A stretch of DNA of 64,000 nucleotides from Triglochin maritima (lineage: Eukaryota; Streptophyta; Magnoliopsida; Alismatales; Juncaginaceae): positions 13,846,001 to 13,910,000 of the forward strand of contig OY821777.1 of assembly GCA_963682175.1 (NCBI GenBank). Direction: 5' to 3'. Under the pieces are notes generated by a model. It did no database searches and had not been told where the DNA came from. It saw nothing but the letters and a program-made list of their open reading frames with translations. Shown here one piece after another: positions 24,950 to 37,500 of this stretch. The position numbers were made by a program, and so were the translations under genes. The stretch's first letter is position 1. The number at the start of each line of letters is the position of its first letter.

Positions 24950-26094
24950 TTTTATTTTTATATGTCAATTATTAAAAATTACATGTGTAAATATTTTGTT
25001 CGTTTATTAATGTATTCGTCTTTTCGAAGTGTTGAGAATGAGACTCTTGGTCTTTAACTGTAATGTTCTTAAAGATAATGATTTACATAAATCAAAAGAT
25101 ATTCACAATCATGATAATTGACATGAAACATTAATTATCGAGATAAGATTGTCGTGTTGGTAATCGATTATTGTAGCTCTACAAATATTTGACGACACGA
25201 GTATATAAAAGAGAAAAATTGGTACTTTTATATATTGAATAGACCTAGCAAATGAAACATTATGGAATTGTATTATGTGTCATTAATGTTTCATTGTGTC
25301 TTGAATCCTAAGACATGAGACTTGTGTCTTTTCACTTGGGAAGTGTTTAATTTGATCATTGTCAAAAGTTGTCAATAAGTATAGTGATAAAAGCAATGAT
25401 TAGTTGAACATGACTTATGCTGGAAAAAATGGTTTGTCAAAAAATTGTCATTGTCTCTCTTTATTTGAGTGATGATATTAGTAGACTCCTTGATAAAGTA
25501 AAACTATAATGTGCACAATGTGACTTATGTTAAGTCACATATTTATAATTAGCTTAAAAGATCAAGAAATTAATATATAATACAAAAGTGACACAATTCT
25601 ACCTTGTATAATATTCTTAATATCATGAGGTAATGAATAGACACAAGTGATGTTCTTACATCATTAAATGGATCGTGTTTAGTTTGAGTGAACATGACAT
25701 TTTTGCTAATTGAGTAACTATAATGTGTAGCTAGATACCGATTATAGTTTGTGATATTGAGTATATAATATTACTGTCAATATAGCTTAGATCCTCCTAT
25801 ATGTCACACCACAAAACTGAGAAACAAGAAGTTTGATTTTGTTTTCATATGATGTATCAGGTTCATGTGAAAAATGATACATGAAGTGAATCGATAAAAT
25901 CAATATGTCGTGAAAATGACATAGTTACAATCATAAATAAATTCATATGAGATGTATGTATTATGTGGTATAATATTTTACATATGATAATATATTACAT
26001 GATATGTGAATTTGCTAAAAAACTCAAGGATCAAAATTTGCTGGATATAAATCCTAAATTTCACAAAGGCAAAATCGAGTCAAAACGGTAGACC

Positions 26095-26420
26095 ATTTTG
26101 AGATCGGTCGACCAAAGGATATAGAATGGTCGACCGGACTGAGATCGGGTTACAATTGGTTCGACTGGAAATTTCCAGGACATGTCTTGGCAATAAGATC
26201 GGTCGACCGAGCGTAAGGACACGGTTGACCGAACATTTCCAGGACGTATCTTGGTAATGGGAACGGTCGACCGGAGTGAGACGTGGTTCGACCGTAAATT
26301 TCCAAGGACTCATCCTGATGAATATCTGGTCGACTGTCTGGCTCTCGGTCCGACCAAACTTGTCAAAGAGTCAACGATTCGGTCAACCGAGTGGTTATTT
26401 CGGTCAACCGTTGACCACGA
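26095..26420 (+). repeat. TTCGGTnnACCGAA palindrome array, decayed copy
   Basis: Copies such as ATCGGTCGACCAAAG, ATCGGTCGACCGAG, ACGGTTGACCGAAC and TTCGGTCAACCGAG are separated by 30-50 bp. The intervening text often contains TTTCCAGGAC. Many right arms have mutated to ACCGG, as in the 19677 array. Confidence 0.8.
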
Positions 26421-26599
26421 TTCTGCCTTGAATTATTAAGAGATTGATGTTAATCATGGGTTGGATTTGTTCCAATTATGGTCAAATGTTTTTAAGGATG
26501 ATTATGTGTCAATTTGTGATTGGTTTAAGGAAGAGAAAAACAAGAGATCGTGGGTTAGTGGGTAGGCAAGTAGCCTATGATGTGGGTGTTGGAAGAGCC

Positions 26600-26607
26600 T
26601 ATAAATA
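26600..26607 (+). promoter_or_regulatory. TATA box of the LTR copy
   Basis: TATAAATA occurs about 180 bp after the palindrome array, as in the 7859 LTR. Confidence 0.55.
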
Positions 26608-26915
26608 GGTCTCATCTCCCTCGTTGTTTTAATTAATGCAAAAATTCCCTCGCTCCCTAACCTCCCCACTAATCCATCCAAATTTCTGTTAATTATTTCG
26701 AGTTTTTGGAGATTAAATCTCAGGGAGTTTTAGAGGGGTTATTAGCTAGATTCTAAGCTCAATTAGATATTGATTGACTTGGTCATTTCTCTCTAATCTT
26801 GTTTAGAGTTTGGTGAACACTTGGAAGTGAATCGACAGACGGTTCGACGGACAGCGCAACACCATATCTTCATAAAGGTTTTAGAGAATATTTGGGTATG
26901 ATGATCTTATATTTG

Positions 26916-26922
<7 letters not shown>

Positions 26923-26951
<29 letters not shown>
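26923..26951. repeat. AT dinucleotide microsatellite
   Basis: An uninterrupted run of AT units lies in the 3' part of the LTR copy. Confidence 0.9.
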
Positions 26952-26956
<5 letters not shown>

Positions 26957-27012
26957 ATTAGAATAAATATAAAACAATGTACATGAGATTAATGAAAATA
27001 TGGAGATCGATT

Positions 27013-27621
27013 TTATATGCATGTATATTTTTTTTTGAAATATACATACACAGGGACACGAAATTCAACAGTATGGAACACGTGAAGCCCATCAACTAAT
27101 TCATGTTTAGATCGAACAACTGGGAAGTATGCATGGTATCGCCTACCATTGCCATAACGATATGAAGTGAACGGCGCCGCCGCCAAGGGCCCTGGCAAAT
27201 AGATTGACTTAGTGGAAACAACATGACAATGACTTAAACCAAGAATAAGAAACACCGAGCGAGATAGTAACCTTCAAGAAACACAAGGTGAGGTAGCAAC
27301 CTAAGGTAAAAGGAAACAATAAATCAAAAACCAACAAACAAACATTCGAAGGAATAAATAACAAGAAAAACAAGCACAAAGTGTAAGAATTGGAGTTGAG
27401 AAGCAGACGTGAACGGTAGAGGGGGCAAACCGCCGATGGTCGGCTGAGGTGGTGCAGAAGTGTAGGTCAAAGTCAGTGGAGGGCAAAAGTAGCCATTGAT
27501 TTGTACCATCTTTACCAGGCAATTCACAACTATTGATCATGGAATGATATAATTCACTACAAGTCCAAGAGCTTGAGTTACATGCAGATTGAGCGGGTTG
27601 TATTACAACCAGAAGGTCCAC
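27013..27621 (-). other. Two unidentified minus-strand open frames
   Basis: 27013-27255 encodes a peptide with SYRYGNGRRYHAYFPVVRSK and 27301-27621 one with NSSSWTCSELYHSMINSCEL. Composition is more gene-like (balanced codons, several Cys and Trp) than the surrounding AT-rich DNA. I do not recognise a family. They may be exons of a captured or decayed gene, or chance frames. They lie between an LTR copy and a copia tail, so a retrotransposon untranslated region is another possibility. Confidence 0.25.
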
Positions 27622-27649
27622 ATCTGGCTATTGTTTCTTCTTTTCTTTG

Positions 27650-28045
27650 GAGGTTATTGCATCTCTTGGATCTCAAAAAATAAAATTTAAAAACGGCCTA
27701 CTATTTCTAAGTCGATCTCAGAAGCTGAATACAGGTCCATGGTCTCTACTACAACAGAGATAACTTGGATCACATTCTTGCTGTATGATTTGAAGATTCC
27801 TTAATTTGCACTTCACGAATCATGTTTGTTGATAATAAAAAAACGCAATATGTATGTCTGGTAATCCAGTGTTCAATGCTCGAACTAAACACATAAAGAT
27901 ATATTATCACTTTGTTAGGAAGAGAATGGCACTGAAATTATTACATACTAGATTTGTCGAATTCAAGTCATAGATTGCAGATGTGTTGACCAAGAGAGCC
28001 TTCCAACCCTTACATTCTCTCAACTTCGGAGCAAATTAGGTACGT
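27650..28045 (+). pseudogene. Copia RNase H tail, decayed
   Basis: Across frames it reads SEAEYRSMVSTTTEITWITF, MFVDN, NPVFNARTKHIKIYYHFVR and ADVLTKRAFQPLHSLNFG, the C-terminal end of a copia polyprotein. Stops and frameshifts are frequent. The upstream polyprotein is absent. The following 28060-28330 (TGAGTGTTTTTTTATATTTA onward) is plausibly the remains of its 3' LTR. Confidence 0.85.
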
Positions 28046-29301
28046 TGCACTAGCCCAGATTTGATTAGTATTGAGTGTTTTTTTATATTTATACAAATGT
28101 GAGTGTGTTAGTACTTGTAATTAGAATTAGGCTTAGTCGGCTTACGTAACGGGCTAGGCCCGGTACCTGTTGACTGGTGTAGTAGAGTTAGCTCGGGTTC
28201 CTAACTAACTTCATCTTTATAATTGACTCTATCTATACTTTGTCTATGCATACCCCCTCACTCGATTCATCCGAGTGTCGAGGATTATTGATTCGGTATA
28301 AAATACCGTAAAATAAAATAATAAGAAGTTTAACATGCAAAAAAAAATCCAAACTTCAAGGTAAGAAGTCCTGGTTTTCTTTTTTACCTCTTCTAAATGA
28401 AAATGTGTTTCAGCTCTCTTAACTATTAATTTGAGATTTTAAGTTTCCCGTCAAAACTTAACTTCACTTTGCTTGCATTAGACAAGGGTACCAGACAAAA
28501 ATTGACCAAAACGGAGGTACTAAAATAAATAAAAACTGTTTCAACTTGTATTCGTTTCGACGCCAAAAATTCGTCCAAAAAAAAGAGTTTCGTCGAACAA
28601 AACGGGCGAGCTAATGCCAAATGGCCCAAACCCACCCTAAGTCACCAAATAAATGATTTTTAGTAAATCCCTGGAAATAAGACATGAGAAGGCGAGATCA
28701 TATAAATTACCACACCACTCCTAACAATTACTATTCAAGTCTAAGATTTGTCCGCTAAGGTTTAGTGATAATATTTTTTTTATTACAAGAACAAGAATAA
28801 ATTCAGGCAATATGACTATAACGAAGAAAAAAGAATGGCTCACTAAAAGCACATCATCTAACTACAATTTCTCAGTTTCTAAGCAGAACTTCAGAAGTCC
28901 TACCAAGCAACTAGCCATGGCCCATGGCCAATAATAACCAACCATCTAAGTGCCATGTAAGACGTAAAAGGATAATCTTCTACAACCAGTTTTACTAGAG
29001 ATGAAAGCACAGTTAATGGTCTGTTAGCATGTCTTACAAATCCTAACTAAACATAATAAAACACTAACCACTACAACGTTGAGTTACTGGTACAATGTTG
29101 ACCAAAACAAAGGATCAACTTTCTTTTGCTTACAAGCTGCCATCTTTGCAGATAAGTGTAGTCTTGATGTCTCCGACAAACTGTTCAAAGAAAATCACTA
29201 GAAGCATATATTTTTGCTACACAAGAAGCACTATATGTGTAAAATACAAAAGAACCAAAGAAACAGTAGAAGTTCAAAACACCTACAACATACCTGATAA
29301 C
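28046..29301. other. Decayed LTR remains and 3' flank of the XS-XH gene
   Basis: About 28060-28330 may be a copia LTR remnant following the RNase H tail. The rest is AT-rich, with no supported gene. The part nearest 29301 should contain the 3' untranslated region of the minus-strand IDN2/FDM-like gene. An open frame at 29095-29601 on the plus strand only mirrors its last exon. Confidence 0.45.
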
Positions 29302-32300
29302 TCACTCCCTCTTACGCTTTTGGTTCTTCCATTGCTTAAATATGTACTGAATAACTTCCTTCAACGTAGCCTTTCGATTTTCCTTGAAATTCCAGAGGTC
29401 TGGTACTACATACCTTCCACTGGGATTATACTCATTTATTTCAAGCAAGGCTGTTGTCACAGCATTGTATGCCTCGTCCCCCAGTTCGTTTCTCAGCCCC
29501 ACCAACTTTTCATCATTGTCATTTATTACTTCCTATACATCCCATGGTCTATGATTAACAGCCATTTGAACTTCAAAGTGTGTAGGAAGTTGATAACTTA
29601 GAAAAACAGATGAGGGCATCAATGCAGAAGGAAAATAACATGACAATAGATGCCCAGTATCTGCAAATTAATTAGAATGGAGTTGCTATGTTGTCTACAC
29701 TATATGCCCGATACATAACTATACATTTAGAAAGTGGTGTATAGGACAAGGCTTTATTTGAAGCGAAATTCAGGTGAGAACTTGAAAGCCTTTTGGTGCC
29801 TTTGTCAAACAGCTTCTGAGTTCAAAAAACCGATGCAATATGGTAAAAAGTGAGAGCTCCACAGAAAATGTGAATAATGAAAGCATGACATGCATTTTCA
29901 TAACTTAGTAGCAGTCCTTATCACACTAGAACAACAACTAAAGGTAACAGATAATATAGATTCTTGAAATCTGAAGCCATACCAGATCTTTTCCATCCTT
30001 GCAGATGATCTTAAATGGATGCCACTCTTGTGATTTCATTTCTTCCTCCCAATGTGTACACAGCATGGCAGATTTCTCATCTTCATCCTCCATCGGGAAT
30101 CTCTTCTTGCATGCTTTAACAAAGCATTTCCGATCAAGCTCCCCCATTCTCTTAATTCCAATTGCTGTACGACCCACCAAAATACTATCCAAGCCCTTCA
30201 CATCAACAGAAGGGAGACTCCAAAGTTGGGTAATGATGACCAATACCCAATAGTAAATTAAAAGGTTAATCTTAAATGTTATGTATCCTTACACAAATGA
30301 AAAAAAGAATTTAGAATACCTCCATTAGCATTTTACGAGTTTCTTGTAGCTCATCGTTGCTTTCACGCTCTTTGCTTACAAGAGTGTTATACAAAGTCTC
30401 CTTTTGTTCCATTTCATCGGCTAATTTCTTCTCCACAGCAAACTCATCTTCTTCATCCATGTATCTAATCACTTGTAATTTACCTCTTAGTTGCATAATT
30501 TCAAGTTCTAATTGTTGTTTCTGATCAAGTTTTTTCTCTAATTGGATGATTTTATTGAGTGCATCCTCTTTTTCCCTCTGTAAAATTCTATTCCAAGTAA
30601 GTTTATGAATTTCAAATTGTAAATAACACATAAATGGTATTAGATACAACTGTTGAAGTACATCTGAAACAACTTTAAATCAGACCATAGCAGACCTTCT
30701 GTTCTTCTACCAATCTCAGGACATTTTCATCAGCCCTTTTCTGCTCCCACGATGCCATTTGGAGTGGATTGTTTTCCAGACGATTCTGCAATGTAATTAC
30801 ATGTTAGAGAAACAAAGATTGCAATAAATAAAAAATGCAATAAAATGAAACCAACACGGGATGAAATGTCCTCACCGCAAAGAACTATTTATGAAAACAA
30901 AAAGAATGTGGAAAAAACACTATACCTTCACCATCATGAATGAAAAAGGGCAGTGGGTCAACCATGGAGAAGGCAATATCACTAGATACGAAAATAAGAA
31001 GATTTCAAGTTGAAATCAAGTCGTTACATGTAAGGAACAATACTTAATATTTATAGTCAGAGTTTGACTCATGTTAATAGTATTATTGGTTTCTCTAACA
31101 CATTTGAGAGATCATCTATGACGATTTGAAACAATGATTAACGATTTTGAAAAAGAAAAGCTGAGAAACATGATAAAGACTCCATAAATGATATGAGCTT
31201 CATACTCATAGAGAAACTTATTAGAGAGTGTTAGGTAGATACATCATATATGTAAAACAAGATACAACAACTAAATAATGCTTGATCAATAGAAATCCAC
31301 AAAGATCAATCAGTCTTCAATCTTACTATTTGGAGGGACTAACAGATTGTTGTTGCAATCATTTTTCAGCAAAACAAGGCTTTGTCATGACTTACAATAT
31401 TCAACAGTAAAGGATTTCATGAAAAAAAAATTATTGTGAATGCTGGTTCAAAGACATTTGATTTCTAAGAGCAAGTGCTTATGTGCTTATATCTAATGCA
31501 TTCGAACATAATAAAACTTCAGCCACCTTTATTTTTTCATCACTGATTTTACTTTCATTCTCGCCACATTGTGCTTCAAGCTTTTGTTGTTCTTTGCTTC
31601 TTAACTCGAGTTCCTTCATTTTCCGATCCAATTCATTTCTCAATTGCTCATTTTCACGAAACACCCTACGAGCATTCTCACGGGAAGCTCTCTCCATGTT
31701 CTGCATTTCTAATGTAAAACAGAATTATGGCATGCAATATGTGTTACAAAAAATAATGTTCAACAACCTACCTCTGGCAATAGACAAATCCAATACCTCT
31801 TTGTGGAGGAAAAGTTTTAAGATTTCTTTAACTCAGACTTGTGAAAATTGACACCATGATTACTAGGTTGCACATACAATTTTTGATCGGAGGTTCAGGT
31901 TGCACATATTATTTAAATGGTAATTTTTCTTGCTAACTATAAATTGTTTAGATGCCTTTCTAATTCCTTACTTTTGAGAGGAAAATAGAGTTTTTTTCAT
32001 CAAAGAAAAGAGAGTGACACAAATTTACTTTAGACACAACCTATCAACAGCTAAAAATGATATGTCAAGGAAATGCTGAGAGTTGTGACATTGAATCGGT
32101 ATTCATCTAGGCAATGCATTATCAGCAATGAAGACATTATTACTATGTTCTACAACACAATAATCAGTTAATCGCAGTAACAAAGGAAATGCTACCACAC
32201 AACAGGCAATATTATTGTAGAGAATCAAACCAAATCAGTTTAATATACCTAAGTTATAGTCCTGATGGAGCCTATCCTGCTGAGCAATCAACCTCTCGAT

Positions 32301-33137
32301 GGCGAAAACGGTCTCATTACATTTACTCTCCCACTTCTGCAGATCCTCATTCTTCTCGGCAATCTGGTCGTTCAAATTCTCCAACACAATCCCGGTATCC
32401 TTGGCCTCCTCGACCTGCACCTCGGCAATCGTCTTCAAATCCGTGGTCTCCCTCAACCGCCGTCCGACCGCCCCCTCCAATCGAAACTCCTCGGCCCGTG
32501 CAATCCAACCGTACAACACCGACTCATCCCCATTCCCACCATCCCACTCCGCCTTCCCGAACCCGCGCGCCTCGAAGTGCTTCTCGAACGACAACGCGTC
32601 CTTGAACCCACCCCATCCCCCACTGAACCCTACCACTCCGAATCTCTTCCCTCCCTCCTCCACAACCACGACTTCCACCGGCCGGAAGACGGCCAATTGG
32701 ACTTTCAAGTCGTTTTCCGGGGCGTTTCCGGGAACGTTCGCGACAACACCGGCCCACGGCCAGACGAACTTCTCCTCCTCCTTCGCCTTTTGGGAGGAAG
32801 AGGGGACAACGGTAGGGGTTTTGCGGGGGACTTCTTTGGAGAGAAGGGATGCGGTTTGACGGTCGAGGAGATCGGAGGTGAGGAAGCGGGCGAAGGCGAG
32901 GTGGTTGACGCGGTTCTTGGGGTCACGGGCGAGGGAGTCGCCGATTCCGGTGGCGTGCTGGAGGAGGTCCTTGGGTTGGTAGCTTTGCTTCTTCTTGCCG
33001 GAGCAGAAGGGACAGCGGAGAGTGCCGTCGGGGTTCGTGATCCGGTGGTTGCCTGACTTTAGCTGCTCGTAGGCCGATGCCACGTGGTCGTCGATCTCCG
33101 AGTCGCTTATGTCCAGGTCCGAGTCGGAGGACGACAT
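29302..33137 (-). CDS. IDN2/FDM-like XS-XH protein of RNA-directed DNA methylation
   Basis: Six exons on the minus strand: 32249-33137, 31527-31708, 30696-30785, 30320-30577, 29983-30195, 29302-29532. All junctions are GT-AG and join in frame to about 620 aa, the usual size. The start at 33137 gives MSSSDSDLDISDSEI. Residues 41-83 form a zf-XS finger (LRCPFCSGKKK...LLQHA). Residues about 122-235 form the XS domain (FVWPWAGVVANVP, WGGFKDALSF). A coiled coil runs about 236-473 (EKKLDQKQQLELEIMQLRGK). The XH domain runs from about 474 to the end (IGIKRMGELD, SQEWHPFK, ALLEINEYNPSGRYVVP). In Arabidopsis, IDN2 and the FDM proteins bind double-stranded RNA as dimers and act with DRM2 downstream of Pol V in the nucleus. 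The XS, coiled-coil and XH order supports this role. Orthology to IDN2 or to an FDM member cannot be decided by eye. The gene appears functional despite its transposon-rich setting. Confidence 0.95.
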
Positions 33138-35365
33138 TGCCCGGCGCCGTTTGGTTTGGTTTTGATGGATGGATGGATTTGGTCGTCTCTCTCTCTCTGT
33201 CGACTCTGACCTATTTGGTGGTACGGGTTTGCACGTGAATGTTTAGTTACAACTTACAAGTGCCTTCTTGGTTGGATCTTGTCATTTACACGTGTTGGCG
33301 GGTTAAAACATGTTTGCTTGGAAAAATAATTTATTAATTTACTTCTGTTTTGGGGAAATTCATGATTTCCTTCCACGAATTGCCAATTTTTAGTAGCGAT
33401 AAGATGAGATGTGGGTTCCGAATATCTACTACCTGTCTCCGAAATACTTGAAACTATTTTTTTGTTTTTTATATTTGATAGTGCTAATTTTAATTGCTAA
33501 TTTGTTTTTTTATAATTGATATGATTAATTTAAATTACTAAGATTGATTGTATAAGTGTAATGTTATCGATCACGAGTTGTTACGAGAGTAATTATTGAA
33601 CTCAAGTTTCTAATTTCATCCATTTTAACTAGTCTTTGAACCTGTTAAAATACACTCGTTGTATCTGTATTTATGGAAATTGGTCGTGCTTCCATCATGT
33701 GAAACCTTATTTTATTGACATGGGTGACATTTACCTATCTTGGTATTAGTATTGCAAATAATCTAAAAAAAATCATTTTTCTTTGTCCTTAATTTTTTAA
33801 GTCAAAGTTCTTTTAACATACTTTCTCTTTCTGTCATTTTCTTAAATAACATTCTCATACACAAATTTACATTTTTTGGTTGGTTGCATGGATACCTTTA
33901 TTAAATATTCTTTTGTCTCAAGGTATTTTATTTCTACATTTATTCCATATACTTTACGTATTGCTTATTTTCCCAATTTTTCCGATTCTGCCAACAATAC
34001 CATAAAATATTTTCTTGTTTGTCCATTGGCCTGCATCAACTCATTCTGAAATTCAATTTAGTTACTCTTTGGCCATTTCGAAAATGCGCTTTCTAGAAAG
34101 TTAATTGTATTAACAATTTTCTATTTTAGATTTTGGCTTATATATCGTACATATTATTTCTTCTCCAATTTTATTGTAATGTTATTTTCACTTGTGACGG
34201 TTATCTCAATTTTTCCTTTACACTAAGGTAGATTTTTTTTATTTTGTTCATTAGTCAAACAAAATGATATCATATTTTATAAATGTAAGGATGTAAACAA
34301 ATATTTTTGAATTGGATATATAGCCTGGATCTGAGTTTGATTTTTTTATAACTTACTAATTTCATATCCAATATTGAAAAAAAAAATTAAATTTGGTTTT
34401 AGATAAAGTTCAGATTCTTATAAAAAAATTATATATCTTTTGTTGTATTATCTTAAATATTTTAAAAGATGCGACAAGAAATTTATACTTCAAGTTTTTA
34501 CATTCTATTATGTTTATTTATTTTTTAATTAATTCATCGTATAAATATAAATTGCCAAATATATTCGATGCAAAAATTGGTGTTTTCGGATGTTTGGACA
34601 TGATTTAACTCAAATCCGGATTCGAAATCAGTAAAATTATATAAATCAATTTCAATTTCAAATTGTATTCGGTAAGAACTTTGTTATCAAATACCAACTA
34701 AATATTAATTTTCGAATCGGATACTCGAACATTCTATTACCATTGACATCCGTAATTATAACCATATATATTGTGTGTATTCCAAAATTCCCGTGCATTG
34801 CAAATATATTTTTGAAATATAACTAACTAAAATAACTTGACATGTTTGTGTGGGGCATAGTCTAATTTTATTATTTTCTCAACAAAAATGGTATATATTT
34901 ACTTTCTCCATATATTTTTATATTTGTCTATTCCATACAGACTTGCAAAATTTATTTGTTTTTTTCTCTTTATGCATTAAAAACTTAATTTAAGTCATCA
35001 TGATAATATTGCTACTATTATAAAAGGTTTTTTTAATTTTATTGCCAATACAATATTGTGCAACTGCAGTTATTAGGTGTGTTTAAAATAATGGTTAAGC
35101 ATTTTTCAAAATATATGTTACATTCGAAAATAAAATTTATTTAGTTTAAGTTTAAAAAATGTAAAAAAATTATTTAATTTATTTTCATAAGGCATCCACA
35201 TTACCTTCTGATTTTATATAGTGTTATTTTTTTACACTTATTATGAAATTTTGAAATTCTATTTATTCATATGGATTTTTTTAGCGACTTAGCAATGTTA
35301 CCGCTAGTAATAATAACATGTTGGTGAAAGTGTGGAAAATGACTAATCTTTGGAAAATGACTAAT
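33138..35365. other. 5' flank of XS-XH gene and AT-rich intergenic DNA
   Basis: Just upstream of the start, a CT-rich tract near 33186-33200 (TCTCTCTCTCTCTGTC) lies in the probable 5' untranslated region. Beyond about 33240 the sequence is AT-rich without a credible gene. Near 34286-34755 the phrases AAGGATGTAAACAAATATTT and GACATCCGTAA face each other as weak inverted ends, which may mark a decayed hAT-like MITE. Confidence 0.4.
34286..34755. repeat. Possible decayed hAT-like MITE
   Basis: The left edge GGATGTAAACAAATATTTTT and the right edge CCATTGACATCCG are roughly inverted (GGATGTAAAC against CGGATGTCAA). The interior has paired GAATTGGATAT/ATCGGATACTCG words. A target-site duplication is not evident. 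Confidence 0.3.
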
Positions 35366-35824
35366 CTTTAGATTTCTAGTTTAATTGCACATATATATTT
35401 TCGAAATTTTTATGCACAATAAGGATCAATTACAATTTTTTATGATTTATTTCATGCATGCATTGGTTTGTTTCAATAACTAGTTTCAAAACTTTATTAA
35501 AACAAGCATGGGCTCCGAATTTCATACCTAAAAGTTCTCTAAAACTTCTTGATGATCCGGAGACGTTGAGGTTGACGATCGTCGCTTCTCGTTGCGCCGG
35601 ATGCCTCCGAGTGTTCACCAAAACCCTAAACAAGGTTGGAGAGAAAGGAGCTAGTCAATCAATCTCCAAACTAGCTTAGAATCTAGCTACAAACCCTTCC
35701 TTAATCTCTGAGATTTCTCCTTCCAAAGACTTAGAAAACTAAGAGAATTTTCGTGGCTTTTTGTGGTGAATTAGGAGAGAAAATAATTAGAAAATATCTA
35801 ACATAATTAAGGAGAATAATGACA

Positions 35825-35832
35825 TATTTATA
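35825..35832 (-). promoter_or_regulatory. TATA box of inverted LTR
   Basis: The plus strand shows TATTTATA, which is TATAAATA on the minus strand, about 170 bp downstream of the array. Confidence 0.55.
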
Positions 35833-36007
35833 GGCTCCAATCTTACTCTCAATCATGGTTATTCTTATGTCATGTTCTCTTGACATTTTCTCTCACAAAC
35901 TAATTCCATAATGCATTACATGCATCGACAAAACGTTTGACCAAGTTTGGAGCTAATCCAACCATCGATCAAATTAATCTCTTAATTATCAAAGACAGAA
36001 AATCGAT

Positions 36008-36335
36008 CGGGGTTCGGTTTACCGAGTCACACTCGGTTAACCGAATATGTCACGTTTGGTTTACCGTGCATTAGACGGACGACCGATTCTTAAGGAGAAA
36101 ATTTCTCCTTAACCGATCGGACGAACCCACGTCTAAAACCGAGTGCCCTTCGGTTAACCGAAAATATCGGAACTGGACATTGTTCGGTCGACCGTTCCTG
36201 GTTTGGTATACCGAACCAGAACTTCAGGCACTTTGATCAAGTTCAGTCAATCAATTTTGATCATTCGTTCCACGTTCGGTTGACCGATCCACAGAACCTT
36301 CGGTCGATCGAACCATAAACGGATTACCGAACTTT
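36008..36335 (-). repeat. TTCGGTnnACCGAA palindrome array, inverted LTR
   Basis: Copies include TTCGGTTTACCGAG, CTCGGTTAACCGAA, TTCGGTTAACCGAA at 36149-36162, TTCGGTCGACCGTT and TTCGGTCGATCGAA. The GGAGAAAATTTCTCC inverted pair (about 36092-36106) is also conserved from the 7859 copy. Confidence 0.87.
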
Positions 36336-37500
36336 TACCTGATTTTGCCTTTTCGAATTTTGGATTTATTTCCAACAAAATTTGAACTTTAGGGGGTTTT
36401 AGCAAATTCACAACTTATGCAGTATATTATCCTATGCAACAATAAATTATTGCACCTCATAATATATGCATCTCATATGAATTTATCATGATTCTAATTA
36501 TGTTATATATCACAACATAATTGATTTTACTTGTTCACCATATGTGTCATATTTTTTATAAGAAACAGACACATCATATGAACCAAAAATCAAGCTTCTT
36601 GTTTCCCGGTTTTTGCGGTGTGACCTATAGGAGGATATAGAATAAGTTGGCAGTGATATTAAGAGCTTAAAATCACAAGCTATAAGCGGTATCTGGCTAC
36701 ACATTATAGCTCCCAATTAGTTAGATGTCTTAATTCCACTCGAACCAAAACCCGATTCATTTAGTGATAGAGTGCACCACTTGTGTTCGTCCCTTGCCTC
36801 GTGATATTAAGAATACACACAAGTAGTATTGTGTCATCTTTGTATTAGTATTCATTTCTTGATCTCTTTAAGCCAGTTATAAATATGTGACTTAACTCAA
36901 ATCACATTGTGCACATTATAACTTTGTTTTATCAAGGACCCACTAATATCATCACTCAATTAAGATGGGCAATGATAATCTTTTGACTAACTATCTTCTC
37001 CAACAAAAGTCATACTTAACCAACTAATGCATTTGCACTGCACTCATTGATAGCTTAAGAGACTAGTCTAATTAAGCACTCCTTAAGCGATCGGATATAA
37101 GTCTCATATCAAAGGACCAATGATACAATAAAATATTAATGACACAGAAACACATTCCTATAATATTTTACTTATTAGGTCAATTCGGTATACAAAAGTA
37201 GTATTTTCCTCTTTTGCGTACTCGTGTTGTCACTCACTTGTAGAGCTACAATGATCTATGACCAACACGACAATTTTAACTCGGTAATTAATGTCTCATG
37301 TTAATTACCATGATTGCGAATATCTTTTGTTTTATGTAAACCAATATCTTTTAGAGTTCTACGGTTAAGGACCAAAAGTCTCTTCCTTAACACTTCTAAA
37401 AGACGAATAACATAAACAAGGAACAAAATAATTTCTCATTCAATTCATAGTAATTGACATTTAAAAGTAAAACTTTTAGAACACATTCTTTTCAAGTTTT

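Larger units (their letters stand above)
24950..26990 (+). mobile_element. Divergent copy of the 2.1-kb LTR
   Basis: Collinear with the LTR at 7859-10002. Shared phrases in order include TGTCAATTATTA, TATTCGTCTTTTCGAAGTGTT, AGATATTCACAATCATG, GATTGTCGTGTTGG, the palindrome array (26095-26420), TATAAATAGG (26600) and GCTAGATTCTAAGCT. It ends in a long AT microsatellite. No primer-binding site or internal domain follows, so it is a solo or truncated LTR. It is more diverged than the 7859 and 35366 copies are from each other. Confidence 0.75.
35366..37500 (-). mobile_element. Inverted copy of the 2.1-kb LTR
   Basis: This is the reverse complement of the LTR at 7859-10002 along its whole length, including the phrases next to ACACATTCTTTTCAAG at the start, the palindrome array, TATTTATAGGCTCC (TATA box on the minus strand) and GCATGCATTGGTTTGTTT near the end. 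The terminal TGTAGGATTTCATG is replaced by a diverged TTTAGATTTCTAG. No primer-binding site follows on its downstream side, so it is a solo or truncated LTR. A tandem duplication of GGAAAATGACTAATCTTT abuts the lower edge. Confidence 0.8.

Noticed and set aside
32189..33056. Long plus-strand open frames opposite exon 1 of the IDN2/FDM-like gene
   Set aside because: They are shadows of a GC-rich exon. Their peptides are Pro/Arg- or Leu/Gly-rich with no family match, while the minus frame has clear zf-XS and XS domains.
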